Shown here piece after piece: positions 26,721 to 35,381 of a stretch of DNA of 64,000 nt. The notes under the pieces are model-generated. The model did no database searches. It saw nothing but the letters and a program-made list of their open reading frames with translations, and had not been told where the DNA came from. This DNA is from Sphingobacterium prati (GTDB lineage Bacteria > Bacteroidota > Bacteroidia > Sphingobacteriales > Sphingobacteriaceae): NCBI RefSeq assembly GCF_013167215.1, contig NZ_JABJWY010000038.1:646765-710764 (forward strand), read 5' to 3'. Both the position numbers and the translations under genes were made by a program. How positions within the stretch are numbered: position 1 is the stretch's first letter; every line of letters begins with the position of its first letter.

Positions 26721-27864
26721 TAAACCACTGGAAGGACTTTTGGTCCTAGAGTTTTCACAATTTATGGCTGGGCCAACTGCTGGCTTGCGTTTGGCGGATC
26801 TCGGTGCCCGAGTCGTCAAAATTGAACGTCCGGGGGCTGGCGAAGGGGGGCGGCAGATTGCGATTAAAAATATTTTTGTAGATGAGAGCAGCCTGGTCTT
26901 TCATACCATCAACAGAAATAAAGAATCGTATGCAGCCAATTTGAAAGATGAAAATGATCTGGAAAATATTAAAAAATTAATCCGCCAGGCCGATGTAATG
27001 ACACATAACTTCCGTCCGGGGGTGATGGAAAAGATCGGTTTGGATTATGAGAGCGTACGGAAAGTCAATCCAAAAATGATCTATGCCACAGTAACGGGCT
27101 ACGGTAATGAAGGTCCCTGGGCAAAAAAACCCGGGCAGGATTTACTTGTGCAGTCGCTGTCGGGACTTTCCTGGTTATCGGGCTGTGCGCAGGATGGGCC
27201 GGTTCCTTTTGGATTGGCCGTGGTGGATATGTACTGTGCCACACATCTGACACAAGGTATATTGGCGGCATTGTTGAAACGTGCCCGTACCCAACAGGGA
27301 GCTCTTGTTGAAGTCAGTTTGCTTGAATCTGTGTTGGATATGCAGTTTGAAATGCTGACCACACATGTCAACGATGGCCGCAAGCTGCCTCAGCGGTCGA
27401 CGGTTAGAGGAGCTGGCCATGCTTATTTAAGTGCGCCTTATGGACTCTACAAAACCCTTGATGGCTATCTAGCCTTGGCCATGGGCAATGTAAGGCATAT
27501 TGCAGAAACCATAGGCTTGTCTGGACAGTTCTATCAAGACGCTGCAACCTGGTTTTCACGACGTGATGAAATACTTCAAGAATTTGCTGCTGTATTGTGT
27601 CAAAAGACAACCTGCGAGTGGATATCCCGTTTGGAATCCGAAGGGATCTGGTGTGGTGCAGTCAACGATTATCATCGTTTTTTTGAGGAGCAGGGTTTTA
27701 AGGAGGCAGGAATGCTGCAGGAAGTCACTTTACAAGATGGCACCGCACTGACCACCACCCGTAGCGTGTACCAGATCGATGGAAAGCGTTTATATGCGGA
27801 TAAACCTGCACCAAAAGTGGGCCAGCATACGGCATCTATTGTTCACGATTATTTAGAAAATTAA
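26713..27864 (+). CDS. CaiB/BaiF type III CoA-transferase, first paralogue
   Basis: This 383-residue cytoplasmic protein is full length for family III CoA-transferases. Typical motifs appear in order: LEFSQFMAGPTAGLRLADLGARVVKIE, FHTINRNKES, DVMTHNFRPGVMEKIGL, YATVTGYGNEGPWA and GQDLLVQSLSGL, here given in parts. The Asp of GQD (~143) aligns with the catalytic Asp of formyl-CoA transferase. Family III enzymes move CoA between carboxylic acids. The start overlaps the upstream SBP homologue by 8 bp, and the second CoA-transferase gene begins 1 bp after its stop. Adjacent paralogous pairs in this family often form heteromers, as in SmtA/SmtB and BbsE/BbsF. The acid being activated is unknown. 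Confidence 0.93.
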   Translation: MDNKPLEGLLVLEFSQFMAGPTAGLRLADLGARVVKIERPGAGEGGRQIAIKNIFVDESSLVFHTINRNKESYAANLKDENDLENIKKLIRQADVMTHNFRPGVMEKIGLDYESVRKVNPKMIYATVTGYGNEGPWAKKPGQDLLVQSLSGLSWLSGCAQDGPVPFGLAVVDMYCATHLTQGILAALLKRARTQQGALVEVSLLESVLDMQFEMLTTHVNDGRKLPQRSTVRGAGHAYLSAPYGLYKTLDGYLALAMGNVRHIAETIGLSGQFYQDAATWFSRRDEILQEFAAVLCQKTTCEWISRLESEGIWCGAVNDYHRFFEEQGFKEAGMLQEVTLQDGTALTTTRSVYQIDGKRLYADKPAPKVGQHTASIVHDYLEN

Positions 27865-27865
27865 T

Positions 27866-29008
27866 ATGTTACCACTAGCAGGTTATACCGTAGTCGACTT
27901 TAGTCAATTTTTATCCGGCCCATTAGCAAGTTTACGGCTAGCTGACTTAGGCGCGCGGGTTATAAAAATAGAAAAACCAGAGACGGGTGATATTTGCAGG
28001 CAATTATATACCTCTGATACGATATTGAATGGTACTTCAACAGTGTTTCATGCCATTAATCGGAATAAAGAAAGTATGGTGTTGGATTTGAAAAGCGAAT
28101 CCGACAAACAGATTATACGTGATTTAATCGCGCGGGCAGATGTGGTGTTGCACAATTTTCGTCCAGGTGTCATGGAACGTTTGGGCTTTGACTATGCAGG
28201 TGTCCGAGAGATCAATCCGACGGTGATTTATGGAGAGATCTCGGGATATGGAAAAGAAGGACCCTGGGTTAAGCGGCCTGGCCAGGATTTATTATTGCAA
28301 TCGCTTACCGGGATGACTTGGTTGAGTGGCGATGCAAATAATGGTCCAGTGGCCATGGGACTTTCCGTTGTGGACATGTTTGCTGGATCCAATCTATGTA
28401 GTGCCGTATTGGCCTGCCTGTACCGTCGAGCGATGCAAGAGATAGGAGCGCATGTTCATGTCAGCATGTTAGATTCTGCTGTGGATATACAGTTTGAGGC
28501 CGTCACAACCTATTTTCGTGATGGCAAATTGTTGCCACAACGTAGCGAAGTGAGCAATGCACATGCATATTTGGCAGCACCTTATGGGGTGTATCGTACG
28601 CAGGATGGTTTTCTGGCCCTTGCGATGGGTTCCATTCCTTTTCTTAGTAATTTATTGAATTGTAAGGCGTTAGAAGGTTTTGCTGACGGAGAGCAAGCTT
28701 TTCAAGAAAGGGATACGATTAAGGCAATTTTAGCCGAACACCTAAGGACAGCACCCACCGGACATTGGCTTGAGATACTGGAAGCAGCGGATATCTGGTG
28801 CGCCGATGTCTTGGATTGGCGTCGTCTGACCGAACATAATGCTTTTAAAATATTAGACATGCTACAGCAAGTAACGATGGGCGACGGCTTCCGTTATGAG
28901 ACCACCCGTTGTCCCATTCGCATCGATGGCGAGCGGTTGACCGCCACAAAAGGTTCGCCCAAACTTGGTGAGCACACAGTTAAAATATTGGAGGAACTGT
29001 ATGGATAA
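27866..29008 (+). CDS. CaiB/BaiF type III CoA-transferase, second paralogue
   Basis: This 380-residue protein is strongly similar along its full length to its upstream neighbour: VVDFSQFLSGPLASLRLADLG, FHAINRNKES, DVVLHNFRPGVMERLGF and GQDLLLQSLTGMTWLSG, here in parts. The two arose by duplication within this lineage or operon. The catalytic Asp is ~141 in GQD, so both copies look active. A heterodimer or two-step CoA transfer with the first copy is plausible. It overlaps the downstream SBP homologue by 8 bp through the same ATGGATAA junction used between the first SBP homologue and the first CoA-transferase. Confidence 0.93.
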   Translation: MLPLAGYTVVDFSQFLSGPLASLRLADLGARVIKIEKPETGDICRQLYTSDTILNGTSTVFHAINRNKESMVLDLKSESDKQIIRDLIARADVVLHNFRPGVMERLGFDYAGVREINPTVIYGEISGYGKEGPWVKRPGQDLLLQSLTGMTWLSGDANNGPVAMGLSVVDMFAGSNLCSAVLACLYRRAMQEIGAHVHVSMLDSAVDIQFEAVTTYFRDGKLLPQRSEVSNAHAYLAAPYGVYRTQDGFLALAMGSIPFLSNLLNCKALEGFADGEQAFQERDTIKAILAEHLRTAPTGHWLEILEAADIWCADVLDWRRLTEHNAFKILDMLQQVTMGDGFRYETTRCPIRIDGERLTATKGSPKLGEHTVKILEELYG

Positions 29009-30224
29009 GTTACGTTTTGCTGTCCGGAAATTTCAACCCTTTGAGCGTGCCATGGAGAAATGTTGGGCAGCTTATCAGGAGGTATATCCATCGGAGGTTG
29101 AGATGGAGTTTGTTCCGCTGGATTTAGAGGAATTGACAGCAGCTTTTTTTGAAAAGAAAGGCCTTAATAATGGCGATTGGGATATCATTCACATCAATAC
29201 CGATTGGCTTGCACGTGCCTATGAAACCAACGGTTTGTCGGCACTGGATGGTATGATCGTACAAAATCCACCGGAAGACCTGAAGGGGGCTTGGTCAGAA
29301 AGCTTACAAGCTTTACAGCGTTTTGACGAGCAAATATTTGGCTTGCCTTTTCATGATGGTCCCGAATGCCTGGTTATTCGAAAAGATTTATTTGAAGATT
29401 CGCAAGAACAGATGCGTTTTCAGGCACGCTACGGAAAACCTTTGGCAATTCCAAAAACCTGGCCTGATTTTTTGACTGTTGCAGCATTTTTTACACGGCC
29501 GGAAGATAACTTGTACGGGACAGTGTTTGCTGGCTATCCGGATGGACATAATGCGGTATTTGATTTCTGTATTCAACTTTGGTCCCGCGGTGGAGATTTA
29601 CAGCAAGGCGACGTACCTGTTAAGTTGGATCAGCCATTGGCTGTAGACGCATTGGATTTTTATCGTAGCTTATTTATAAAGGATAGCGGATTGCATCCCG
29701 AATCGGCCAATTATGAATCAGTGCAGGCTGGTGCTGCCTTTGCGCGGGGTGAAGTAGCTATGATGGTCAATTGGTTTGGTTTTGCATCCTGGGCACAGAT
29801 TGATACCGCTTCGGCCGTAAAAGGTAAGGTGGATGTAGCAGCTATTCCTTCGGCAGAAGGCGGGATGTCCCCCTCATTAAATGTGTATTGGTTGTATGCA
29901 ATTCCAGAAGGTAGTCGTCATAAGCAGTTGGCTTATGACTTTATACGTTTTGCAGTCGGACGCCAACAAGATAAGCTGCTCACCGTTGAAGGAGGAGTAG
30001 GTTGTCGTTACTCCACCTGGTATGATTCCGAAATCAATCGGATGATACCCTTTTATAATAAATTGGCGGAATTGCACGATACTGCACGCACATTACCGCG
30101 CTTGGCCAATTGGCCTCAGATTGCACATATCATCGATGATACTGTAATTGCTGCGATTAAGACCGATGAAAGTAGTGTTTCATTGTTAACAAAAGCACAG
30201 GAAAAAATAAATGCATGGTTATGA
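29001..30224 (+). CDS. Second solute-binding-protein homologue without signal peptide
   Basis: I start at the ATG at 29001 (MDKLRFAVRKFQPFE), overlapping the CoA-transferase stop by 8 bp; an earlier in-frame ATG at 28965 only adds 12 residues. The 407-residue protein follows the sugar-type SBP pattern: DWDIIHINTDWLARAYET, FDEQIFGLPFHDGPECLVIR, ARGEVAMMVNWFGFA, WLYAIPEG and AYDFIRFAVG. There is no signal peptide or lipobox. It is clearly related in fold to the first gene of the operon but only distantly similar. Two cytoplasmic SBP-fold proteins interleaved with two CoA-transferases make a subunit, carrier or sensor role in that pathway likely. That is inference, since no known case comes to mind. 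Confidence 0.87.
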   Translation: MDKLRFAVRKFQPFERAMEKCWAAYQEVYPSEVEMEFVPLDLEELTAAFFEKKGLNNGDWDIIHINTDWLARAYETNGLSALDGMIVQNPPEDLKGAWSESLQALQRFDEQIFGLPFHDGPECLVIRKDLFEDSQEQMRFQARYGKPLAIPKTWPDFLTVAAFFTRPEDNLYGTVFAGYPDGHNAVFDFCIQLWSRGGDLQQGDVPVKLDQPLAVDALDFYRSLFIKDSGLHPESANYESVQAGAAFARGEVAMMVNWFGFASWAQIDTASAVKGKVDVAAIPSAEGGMSPSLNVYWLYAIPEGSRHKQLAYDFIRFAVGRQQDKLLTVEGGVGCRYSTWYDSEINRMIPFYNKLAELHDTARTLPRLANWPQIAHIIDDTVIAAIKTDESSVSLLTKAQEKINAWL

Positions 30225-31294
30225 TAGATATCCCTTATAAAGCGATTTTGCCCCAGACTGCTTTGCCGATTATTATTATAGGCGCAGGTGGTATAGTGAA
30301 AGATGCACACCTCCCGGCTTACCGTAAGGCAGGTTTTCATGTGCATGGTATTGTCAATCGTACAAAGGCGAAAGCAGAAGCACTGGCAGTAGAATTTGGC
30401 ATTCCATATGTTTACGATACGGTGGAAGATGCTGTTGCACAGGCTCCTGAAAACGCGGTTTATGATGTAACCATTATGCCGAATAAATTTATCGAGACTT
30501 TGGAGGCCTTACCCAATGGTGCGGCTGTATTGATTCAGAAGCCTATGGGAGATTATTATACCGATAGTCAAGCGATATTGGAAGTCTGTCAACGTAAACG
30601 CTTGGTAGCTGCAATCAACTGTCAGCTTCGGCAGGCACCATTTGTAAACGCCGCACGTTGGTTGATCGAGCAAGGCTATATCGGTGAACTTTACGATATG
30701 GAAGTACGCGTATCGGTGCATACACCTTGGCAACTCTTTCCCCATGTCATGGTACATCCACGCTTGGAAATTCTGTATCACAGTGTCCATTATATCGATT
30801 TGATTCGCTCATTTTTAGGCAATCCACAGTCGGTGTATGCAAAAACATTAAAGCATCCGGCCAAAGCCCTATCATCCAGCAGGACGACCTTGCTATTTGA
30901 CTACGGAGCCACACTACATGCTGTTGTAAATACCAATCATGACCACGAATTTGGACCAAAGCATGAAGAAAGCTATATCAAATGGGAAGGTACCAAGGGG
31001 GCTATCAAAGCGACAATGGGTTTGCTGATGGATTATCCGCATGGGGTATCTGATGTGTTTGAATATTGTATCAAGCCAACAGATGGCAGCCAACCAGAAT
31101 GGGTGACCTACCCGATCGAGGGAACTTGGTTTCCCGATGCTTTTATCGGCAGCATGGGTAGCTTGATGCGTTTTAAACTGGGTGAAATAGCGGTATTACC
31201 GGCCGCGGTTGAAGATGTAATCCATACCATGGCCGTTGTAGAGGCTGCTTATCAAAGCAGTGCCCAAGGGGGGCAACCAATAGCACAAGGGTAA
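30215..31294 (+). CDS. Gfo/Idh/MocA-family oxidoreductase, second copy
   Basis: This 359-residue cytoplasmic enzyme could also start at 30221. The Rossmann motif IIIIGAGGIVKDAHLPAY (~20-37), VNRTKAKAE after beta-2, and IQKPMG (catalytic Lys of the EKP motif) are clear. HSVHYIDLIRSF carries the His and Asp of the family active site. The substrate would be a sugar, polyol or sugar acid oxidised with NAD(P). It overlaps the end of the second SBP homologue by 10 bp. In the proposed module it would act on the hydroxy group of the imported compound before or after CoA activation, but the order of steps is guesswork. Confidence 0.92.
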   Translation: MVMIDIPYKAILPQTALPIIIIGAGGIVKDAHLPAYRKAGFHVHGIVNRTKAKAEALAVEFGIPYVYDTVEDAVAQAPENAVYDVTIMPNKFIETLEALPNGAAVLIQKPMGDYYTDSQAILEVCQRKRLVAAINCQLRQAPFVNAARWLIEQGYIGELYDMEVRVSVHTPWQLFPHVMVHPRLEILYHSVHYIDLIRSFLGNPQSVYAKTLKHPAKALSSSRTTLLFDYGATLHAVVNTNHDHEFGPKHEESYIKWEGTKGAIKATMGLLMDYPHGVSDVFEYCIKPTDGSQPEWVTYPIEGTWFPDAFIGSMGSLMRFKLGEIAVLPAAVEDVIHTMAVVEAAYQSSAQGGQPIAQG

Positions 31295-31330
31295 AGAAAC
31301 AAAGCCTTAAAACCAACAATAAATTAAATT

Positions 31331-31783
31331 ATGCATTTCGAATCTATTTTTTTTGAAGACTATATATTAAACGATAAACGGACAACATTGGGCCGCACGA
31401 TTACCGAAACAGATTTTGTTGTTCATGCCGGACATACAGGCGATTTTTTCCCACATCACCTCGATGCGGAATGGTGCAAGACCCAACCCTTTGGACAACG
31501 TATTGCGCACGGAACAATGATCTTTGCGATTGGTATCGGACTGACGGCCTCAGTTATTAATCCGGAAGCATTTTCCAAAGGCTACGATCGTCTTCGTTTT
31601 GTCAAACCCGTATTTATTGGCGATACCATCCACGCTGAGGTGACTATTTCTGAAAAATCCGATGCAAAAAAGCCTGAATTCGGTACCGTAGTTGAGCATG
31701 TTGAAATTATCAATCAACATGGTGAGGTGGTGTTGGTCGCAGACCATATCCTATTGGCAAAACGCAAGGAAGCTTCAATTTAA
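31331..31783 (+). CDS. MaoC-like (R)-specific enoyl-CoA hydratase/dehydratase
   Basis: This 150-residue single hot-dog protein has the hydratase-2 signature. GHTGDFFPHHLD supplies the Asp/His dyad (Asp ~38, His ~43), followed by PFGQRIAHG (usual fG-xIaHG) and RFVKPVFIGDTIHAEVTI. MaoC proteins add or remove water across the double bond of enoyl- or methylfumaryl-type CoA thioesters. Its presence with two CoA-transferases argues for a real CoA-thioester pathway in this operon, for example dehydration of a hydroxyacyl-CoA made from a sugar acid. It follows the oxidoreductase by 36 bp and precedes the transporter by 11 bp. Confidence 0.93.
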   Translation: MHFESIFFEDYILNDKRTTLGRTITETDFVVHAGHTGDFFPHHLDAEWCKTQPFGQRIAHGTMIFAIGIGLTASVINPEAFSKGYDRLRFVKPVFIGDTIHAEVTISEKSDAKKPEFGTVVEHVEIINQHGEVVLVADHILLAKRKEASI

Positions 31784-31794
31784 CCTATTATCAC

Positions 31795-33090
31795 ATGGAA
31801 ATTGGTACAAAGACACCGATTAAGTTAACCGGGGCAGCTTCTACTAAGGGGTATCTGCTTCCGTTTATTCTGATTGTCAGCCTGTTTTTTTTATGGGGTA
31901 TGGCCCATAATTTAAATGGCGTTCTGATCCCGCATTTGAAAAAAGCCTGTCAGTTGAATAACAGCCAATCGGCACTGGTTGATACTTCAGTTTTCTTCGC
32001 TTATTTCATTATGGCACTGCCGGCGGGGTATGTTTTACGCAAATGGGGGTATAAACTGTCTATTATTATAGGACTGGTTACTTTCTCCGTAGGTGCATTT
32101 CTATTTATCCCTGCGGCAGATCACCGTATGTATGAGCTCTTCTTGCTGGCATTATTTATTATTGGTTGTGGACTAGCCTTATTGGAAACAGCGGCTAATC
32201 CGTATGCTGCAGTTTTGGGTAAGCCCGAAGCAGCAACACATCGGCTTAATTTGGCGGCCTCCTTTAATGGATTGGCGGCAATGGTCGCTCCAGTTGTAGG
32301 TACGACCTTTATTTTGTCGGGTACGAGCTATTCAGAAACGGAACTGGCGGCTATGACGGAGAGCAATCGGTTAGCGTATTTGCTTCATGAAGCGTCTTCT
32401 GTAAAAATGCCTTATTTGATATTAGGTTTAATCTTGTTAGTCGTAGCACTAGTCTTTTTGTTTGTTAAACTACCTGAAATTCAGGGTGAAAAGACGGAAG
32501 GGGAGAAAACACAAAAGTCTGGTTTATTTGCAGTACTTCGACATAAGCATTTGAGTTTTTCTGTAATCGCGCAGTTTTTCTATGTTGGAGCGCAGGTTTG
32601 TGTGACCAGTTTTTTTATTCGTATGGCACAGCAGGGAGCCGGTGTCGATGAGAAGACTGCTGGGTATTTCCTAGGTGTATATGGTTTGCTCTTTATGGGC
32701 GGACGTTTCGTCGGTACCCTATTGTTGCGTTATACGACAGCCCAGCGTTTATTGGCTATTTATGCTGTTTGTTGCGCTATATTGTCAACTGTAGCCATTT
32801 CGGGTACAGGTATGGCCATCTTGTATGCGCTAGGTGGACTTGGTTTCTTTATGTCAATTATGTTTCCTACGATTTTTTCTTTGGGTATTGCTGGACTCGG
32901 AAACGAGACGAAACAAGCCTCTTCCTGGTTGATTATGTCAATTGTTGGTGGAGCCGTATTTCCCTTTGTGACCGGAAATATTATTGATGCGCTGCATGAT
33001 AATACGCAGATTGGTTATAGTGTACCATTGGTCTGTTATCTTGTTATTTTATGGTTTGCACTGAAAGGATATAAACCGGCAAAAGCCTAA
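31795..33090 (+). CDS. MFS sugar permease, FucP-like
   Basis: This 431-residue protein has about 12 hydrophobic segments and starts TKGYLLPFILIVSLFFLWGMAHNLN, given in parts, typical of the FucP (L-fucose:H+ symporter) family. The LVDTSVFFAYFIMALPAGY and ALLETAANPYAAVLG segments also match. FucP-like proteins import fucose, glucose/galactose, mannose or related deoxysugars. As the last gene of the SBP/CoA-transferase operon it is the likely inner-membrane importer of that pathway's substrate, doing what an ABC importer would otherwise do. The rhamnose-rich context makes a deoxysugar or its acid a reasonable guess, no more. Confidence 0.93.
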   Translation: MEIGTKTPIKLTGAASTKGYLLPFILIVSLFFLWGMAHNLNGVLIPHLKKACQLNNSQSALVDTSVFFAYFIMALPAGYVLRKWGYKLSIIIGLVTFSVGAFLFIPAADHRMYELFLLALFIIGCGLALLETAANPYAAVLGKPEAATHRLNLAASFNGLAAMVAPVVGTTFILSGTSYSETELAAMTESNRLAYLLHEASSVKMPYLILGLILLVVALVFLFVKLPEIQGEKTEGEKTQKSGLFAVLRHKHLSFSVIAQFFYVGAQVCVTSFFIRMAQQGAGVDEKTAGYFLGVYGLLFMGGRFVGTLLLRYTTAQRLLAIYAVCCAILSTVAISGTGMAILYALGGLGFFMSIMFPTIFSLGIAGLGNETKQASSWLIMSIVGGAVFPFVTGNIIDALHDNTQIGYSVPLVCYLVILWFALKGYKPAKA

Positions 33091-33137
33091 GTTGTGTCTC
33101 TCCGTGTATTTTAGTGAGCAATTGAAAATATATAGCG

Positions 33138-33161
33138 CGTGTTTTACTAGTGAAAAACACG
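33138..33161. repeat. Perfect 8-bp inverted repeat before third GH78 gene
   Basis: CGTGTTTT and AAAACACG are separated by eight bases, forming a perfect hairpin or operator-like palindrome in the 131-bp gap between the MFS gene and the GH78 gene. No T-run follows, so it does not look like a terminator. It could bind a regulator of the downstream glycosidase operon. Chance is possible at this arm length. Confidence 0.35.
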
Positions 33162-33221
33162 TATACCGCCGAAGTTAACGTTGGTTTTGGTGTTAGTGAA
33201 TTGATTAACAATGATTCGAAT

Positions 33222-35381
33222 ATGAATAAAATTATTTTAATTATAGGTTGTTTAATTGCAACAACGACAACATTTGCACAACAGGTAAGTACCTGGATCT
33301 GGTATCCTGGAGATTATGAAGTGTGGTTGAGCAACAACATGCAAAATCGTCGTACGGACAGAGGAACCTTCTTTCCTCCGTTTTGGAAGATGGATAGTCA
33401 CTATGTTCTTGTCGAGTTCAGTAAAGAATTTGATTTGCCTGCTGATGAAGAAATCAGTATTTATGCCGAAGGCAAATATAATGTCAAGATCAACGGGAAA
33501 ATGCTTCCAGGGGCACCTGCTAAAGTGCATCTTCAAAAGGGAAAGCAAAAAATCAATATTAAAGTTTACAATCAAGGAAATGTTCCCGCGCTGTATGTTG
33601 CAGGAAAAAACGTAACGACAGATAGCGATTGGAACGCAACCTATGAAGATAAGGAATGGATTGACGAGACAGGTAAAGCGTCTGATCAATCTGGAACAAG
33701 CTATGTTAAGGCCGGTAAATGGAACTTTAACGGACCAACAGCTCGACCATCCACGTTTAAATTGCCCGTGAAACCACAACAAGCGCTTTCGCAAGAAAAA
33801 CAAGGTAATGGTATTTTGGTCGATTTCGGAAAAAATACATTTGGTTTTCTTACCCTGCATAAGCTGGTGGGGACAGGTCGCCTGAACATCTATTATGGCG
33901 AATCCCGAGAGGAAGCACTTTCGACGAAAACCAGTGAGACCATCGATTTACTTGAGGTACATAATCAACAGCCACAAGATAGTACACTTGATCTATCCAA
34001 AGCTTTCCGCTTTGTTTATTTAGAACCCGAAGGATCGGTAAAGTTTGATCAAATATCCATGGAATATGAATACTTACCAGTGGCAGATCGCGGATTCTTT
34101 CGTAGTTCCGATAATGAATTAAACAAGATATGGGATGTTGCCAAATATACCATGGAACTAACCACACGTGAGTTTTTCATTGACGGTATCAAACGCGATC
34201 GCTGGATTTGGAGCGGTGATGCCTATCAATCTTATGCGATGAATTACTATTTGGGATTTGATTCCGAGTCAGTCAAAAGAACGATTTTAGCCTTACGGGG
34301 TAAAGAGCCTACAATCAGCCATATCAACACCATTATGGACTATACCTTCTATTGGTTTTTGAGTATCGCCGATTATTACCGTTATACCGGTGATAAAGAA
34401 TTTATAGCAGGCATTTATCCACGTATGAAAAGTCTGATGCAGTTTTGTTTGGATAGAAGAAATAGCGATGGTTTGATGAAAGGTTTAGCTGGCGATTGGG
34501 TATTTATTGACTGGGCCGAAGGTCTCAGCAAGCAAGGGGAAGTGAGCTTTGAACAATTATTGCTGTGCCGCAGTCTCGAAACCATGGCGATGTGTGCCGA
34601 CTTGGTTGGCGAGCCGAAAGACAACCAACACTATCAACAAGAAGCTCAACAACTCAAAGATAAACTATTTGCCTATTACTGGAACGATCAGAAAAAAGCT
34701 TTTGCACATAGCCGTATTGATGGTAAGCAAACCGATAACGTGACACGCTACAGCAATATGTTTGCGATTTTCTTTAATTATCTGAACGAACAGCAACAGG
34801 CAGGCGTGAAGGCTAATGTCTTGTTAAATGATCAGATACAACAGATTACCACGCCTTATATGCGTTACTACGAACTTGAAGCTTTGTGTGCACTTGGTGA
34901 AAAGGACTATGTGATGAAAGAAATGAAAGACTATTGGGGCGGTATGCTAAAACTTGGTGCGACGACCTTCTGGGAAGAATTTAATCCAGCAAAAAAAGGA
35001 GCCGAGCACTATGCGATGTATGGAAGAGATTTTGGTAAGAGCCTTTGTCATTCGTGGGGAGCAAGCCCGATCTATTTGCTGGGCAAGTATTATCTTGGTG
35101 TACAACCAACGGCTGCGGGTTATTCGCAGTACGAAATCAAGCCCTATTTGGCATCCTTAGCGTGGATGGAGGGAAAAATACCAACACCAAAGGGTGAGAT
35201 TGAACTTTACGTGTCGAAAAACAAGATCAAGGTAAAATCACCTGTTGGAACAGGGACATTAAAACTGCGGAGCAAGGTTGTTCCACGCGTGAAACACGGT
35301 CAAGTAAAACATATCTCAGGAAACGACTATGAGCTCGTTTTGGAAAAAGGAATAGCATATGAAGTCGATTACAAATACTAG
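33222..35381 (+). CDS. Alpha-L-rhamnosidase-like GH78, third copy
   Basis: I use the ATG at 33222, which starts a signal peptide (MNKIILIIGCLIATTTTFAQ). An in-frame GTG at 33150 lies 24 codons upstream, beside the hairpin. The 719-residue protein has short N-terminal beta domains (STWIWYPGDYEVWL), a jelly-roll with VDFGKNTFG, an (alpha/alpha)6 barrel and a C-terminal beta domain. The acid site diverges: FIDGIKRDRWIWSGD (~318-332) replaces the DCPxRER form, and TTFWEEFNP (~583) supplies the likely base. This subgroup is still annotated as alpha-L-rhamnosidase, but its specificity could differ from the other two copies. It overlaps the following GH2 gene by 23 bp. Confidence 0.88.
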   Translation: MNKIILIIGCLIATTTTFAQQVSTWIWYPGDYEVWLSNNMQNRRTDRGTFFPPFWKMDSHYVLVEFSKEFDLPADEEISIYAEGKYNVKINGKMLPGAPAKVHLQKGKQKINIKVYNQGNVPALYVAGKNVTTDSDWNATYEDKEWIDETGKASDQSGTSYVKAGKWNFNGPTARPSTFKLPVKPQQALSQEKQGNGILVDFGKNTFGFLTLHKLVGTGRLNIYYGESREEALSTKTSETIDLLEVHNQQPQDSTLDLSKAFRFVYLEPEGSVKFDQISMEYEYLPVADRGFFRSSDNELNKIWDVAKYTMELTTREFFIDGIKRDRWIWSGDAYQSYAMNYYLGFDSESVKRTILALRGKEPTISHINTIMDYTFYWFLSIADYYRYTGDKEFIAGIYPRMKSLMQFCLDRRNSDGLMKGLAGDWVFIDWAEGLSKQGEVSFEQLLLCRSLETMAMCADLVGEPKDNQHYQQEAQQLKDKLFAYYWNDQKKAFAHSRIDGKQTDNVTRYSNMFAIFFNYLNEQQQAGVKANVLLNDQIQQITTPYMRYYELEALCALGEKDYVMKEMKDYWGGMLKLGATTFWEEFNPAKKGAEHYAMYGRDFGKSLCHSWGASPIYLLGKYYLGVQPTAAGYSQYEIKPYLASLAWMEGKIPTPKGEIELYVSKNKIKVKSPVGTGTLKLRSKVVPRVKHGQVKHISGNDYELVLEKGIAYEVDYKY

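Noticed and set aside
25557..30224. A classical ABC sugar importer
   Set aside because: Two binding-protein homologues are present, but there is no permease or ATPase gene and neither protein has an export signal.
33150..33221. GTG start adding 24 residues to the third GH78
   Set aside because: The extension is polar and would place the clear signal peptide internally; the ATG at 33222 is the better start.
33252..33860. 202-codon minus-strand open frame
   Set aside because: It is antisense to the third GH78 gene, Cys- and Phe-rich with no recognisable domain.
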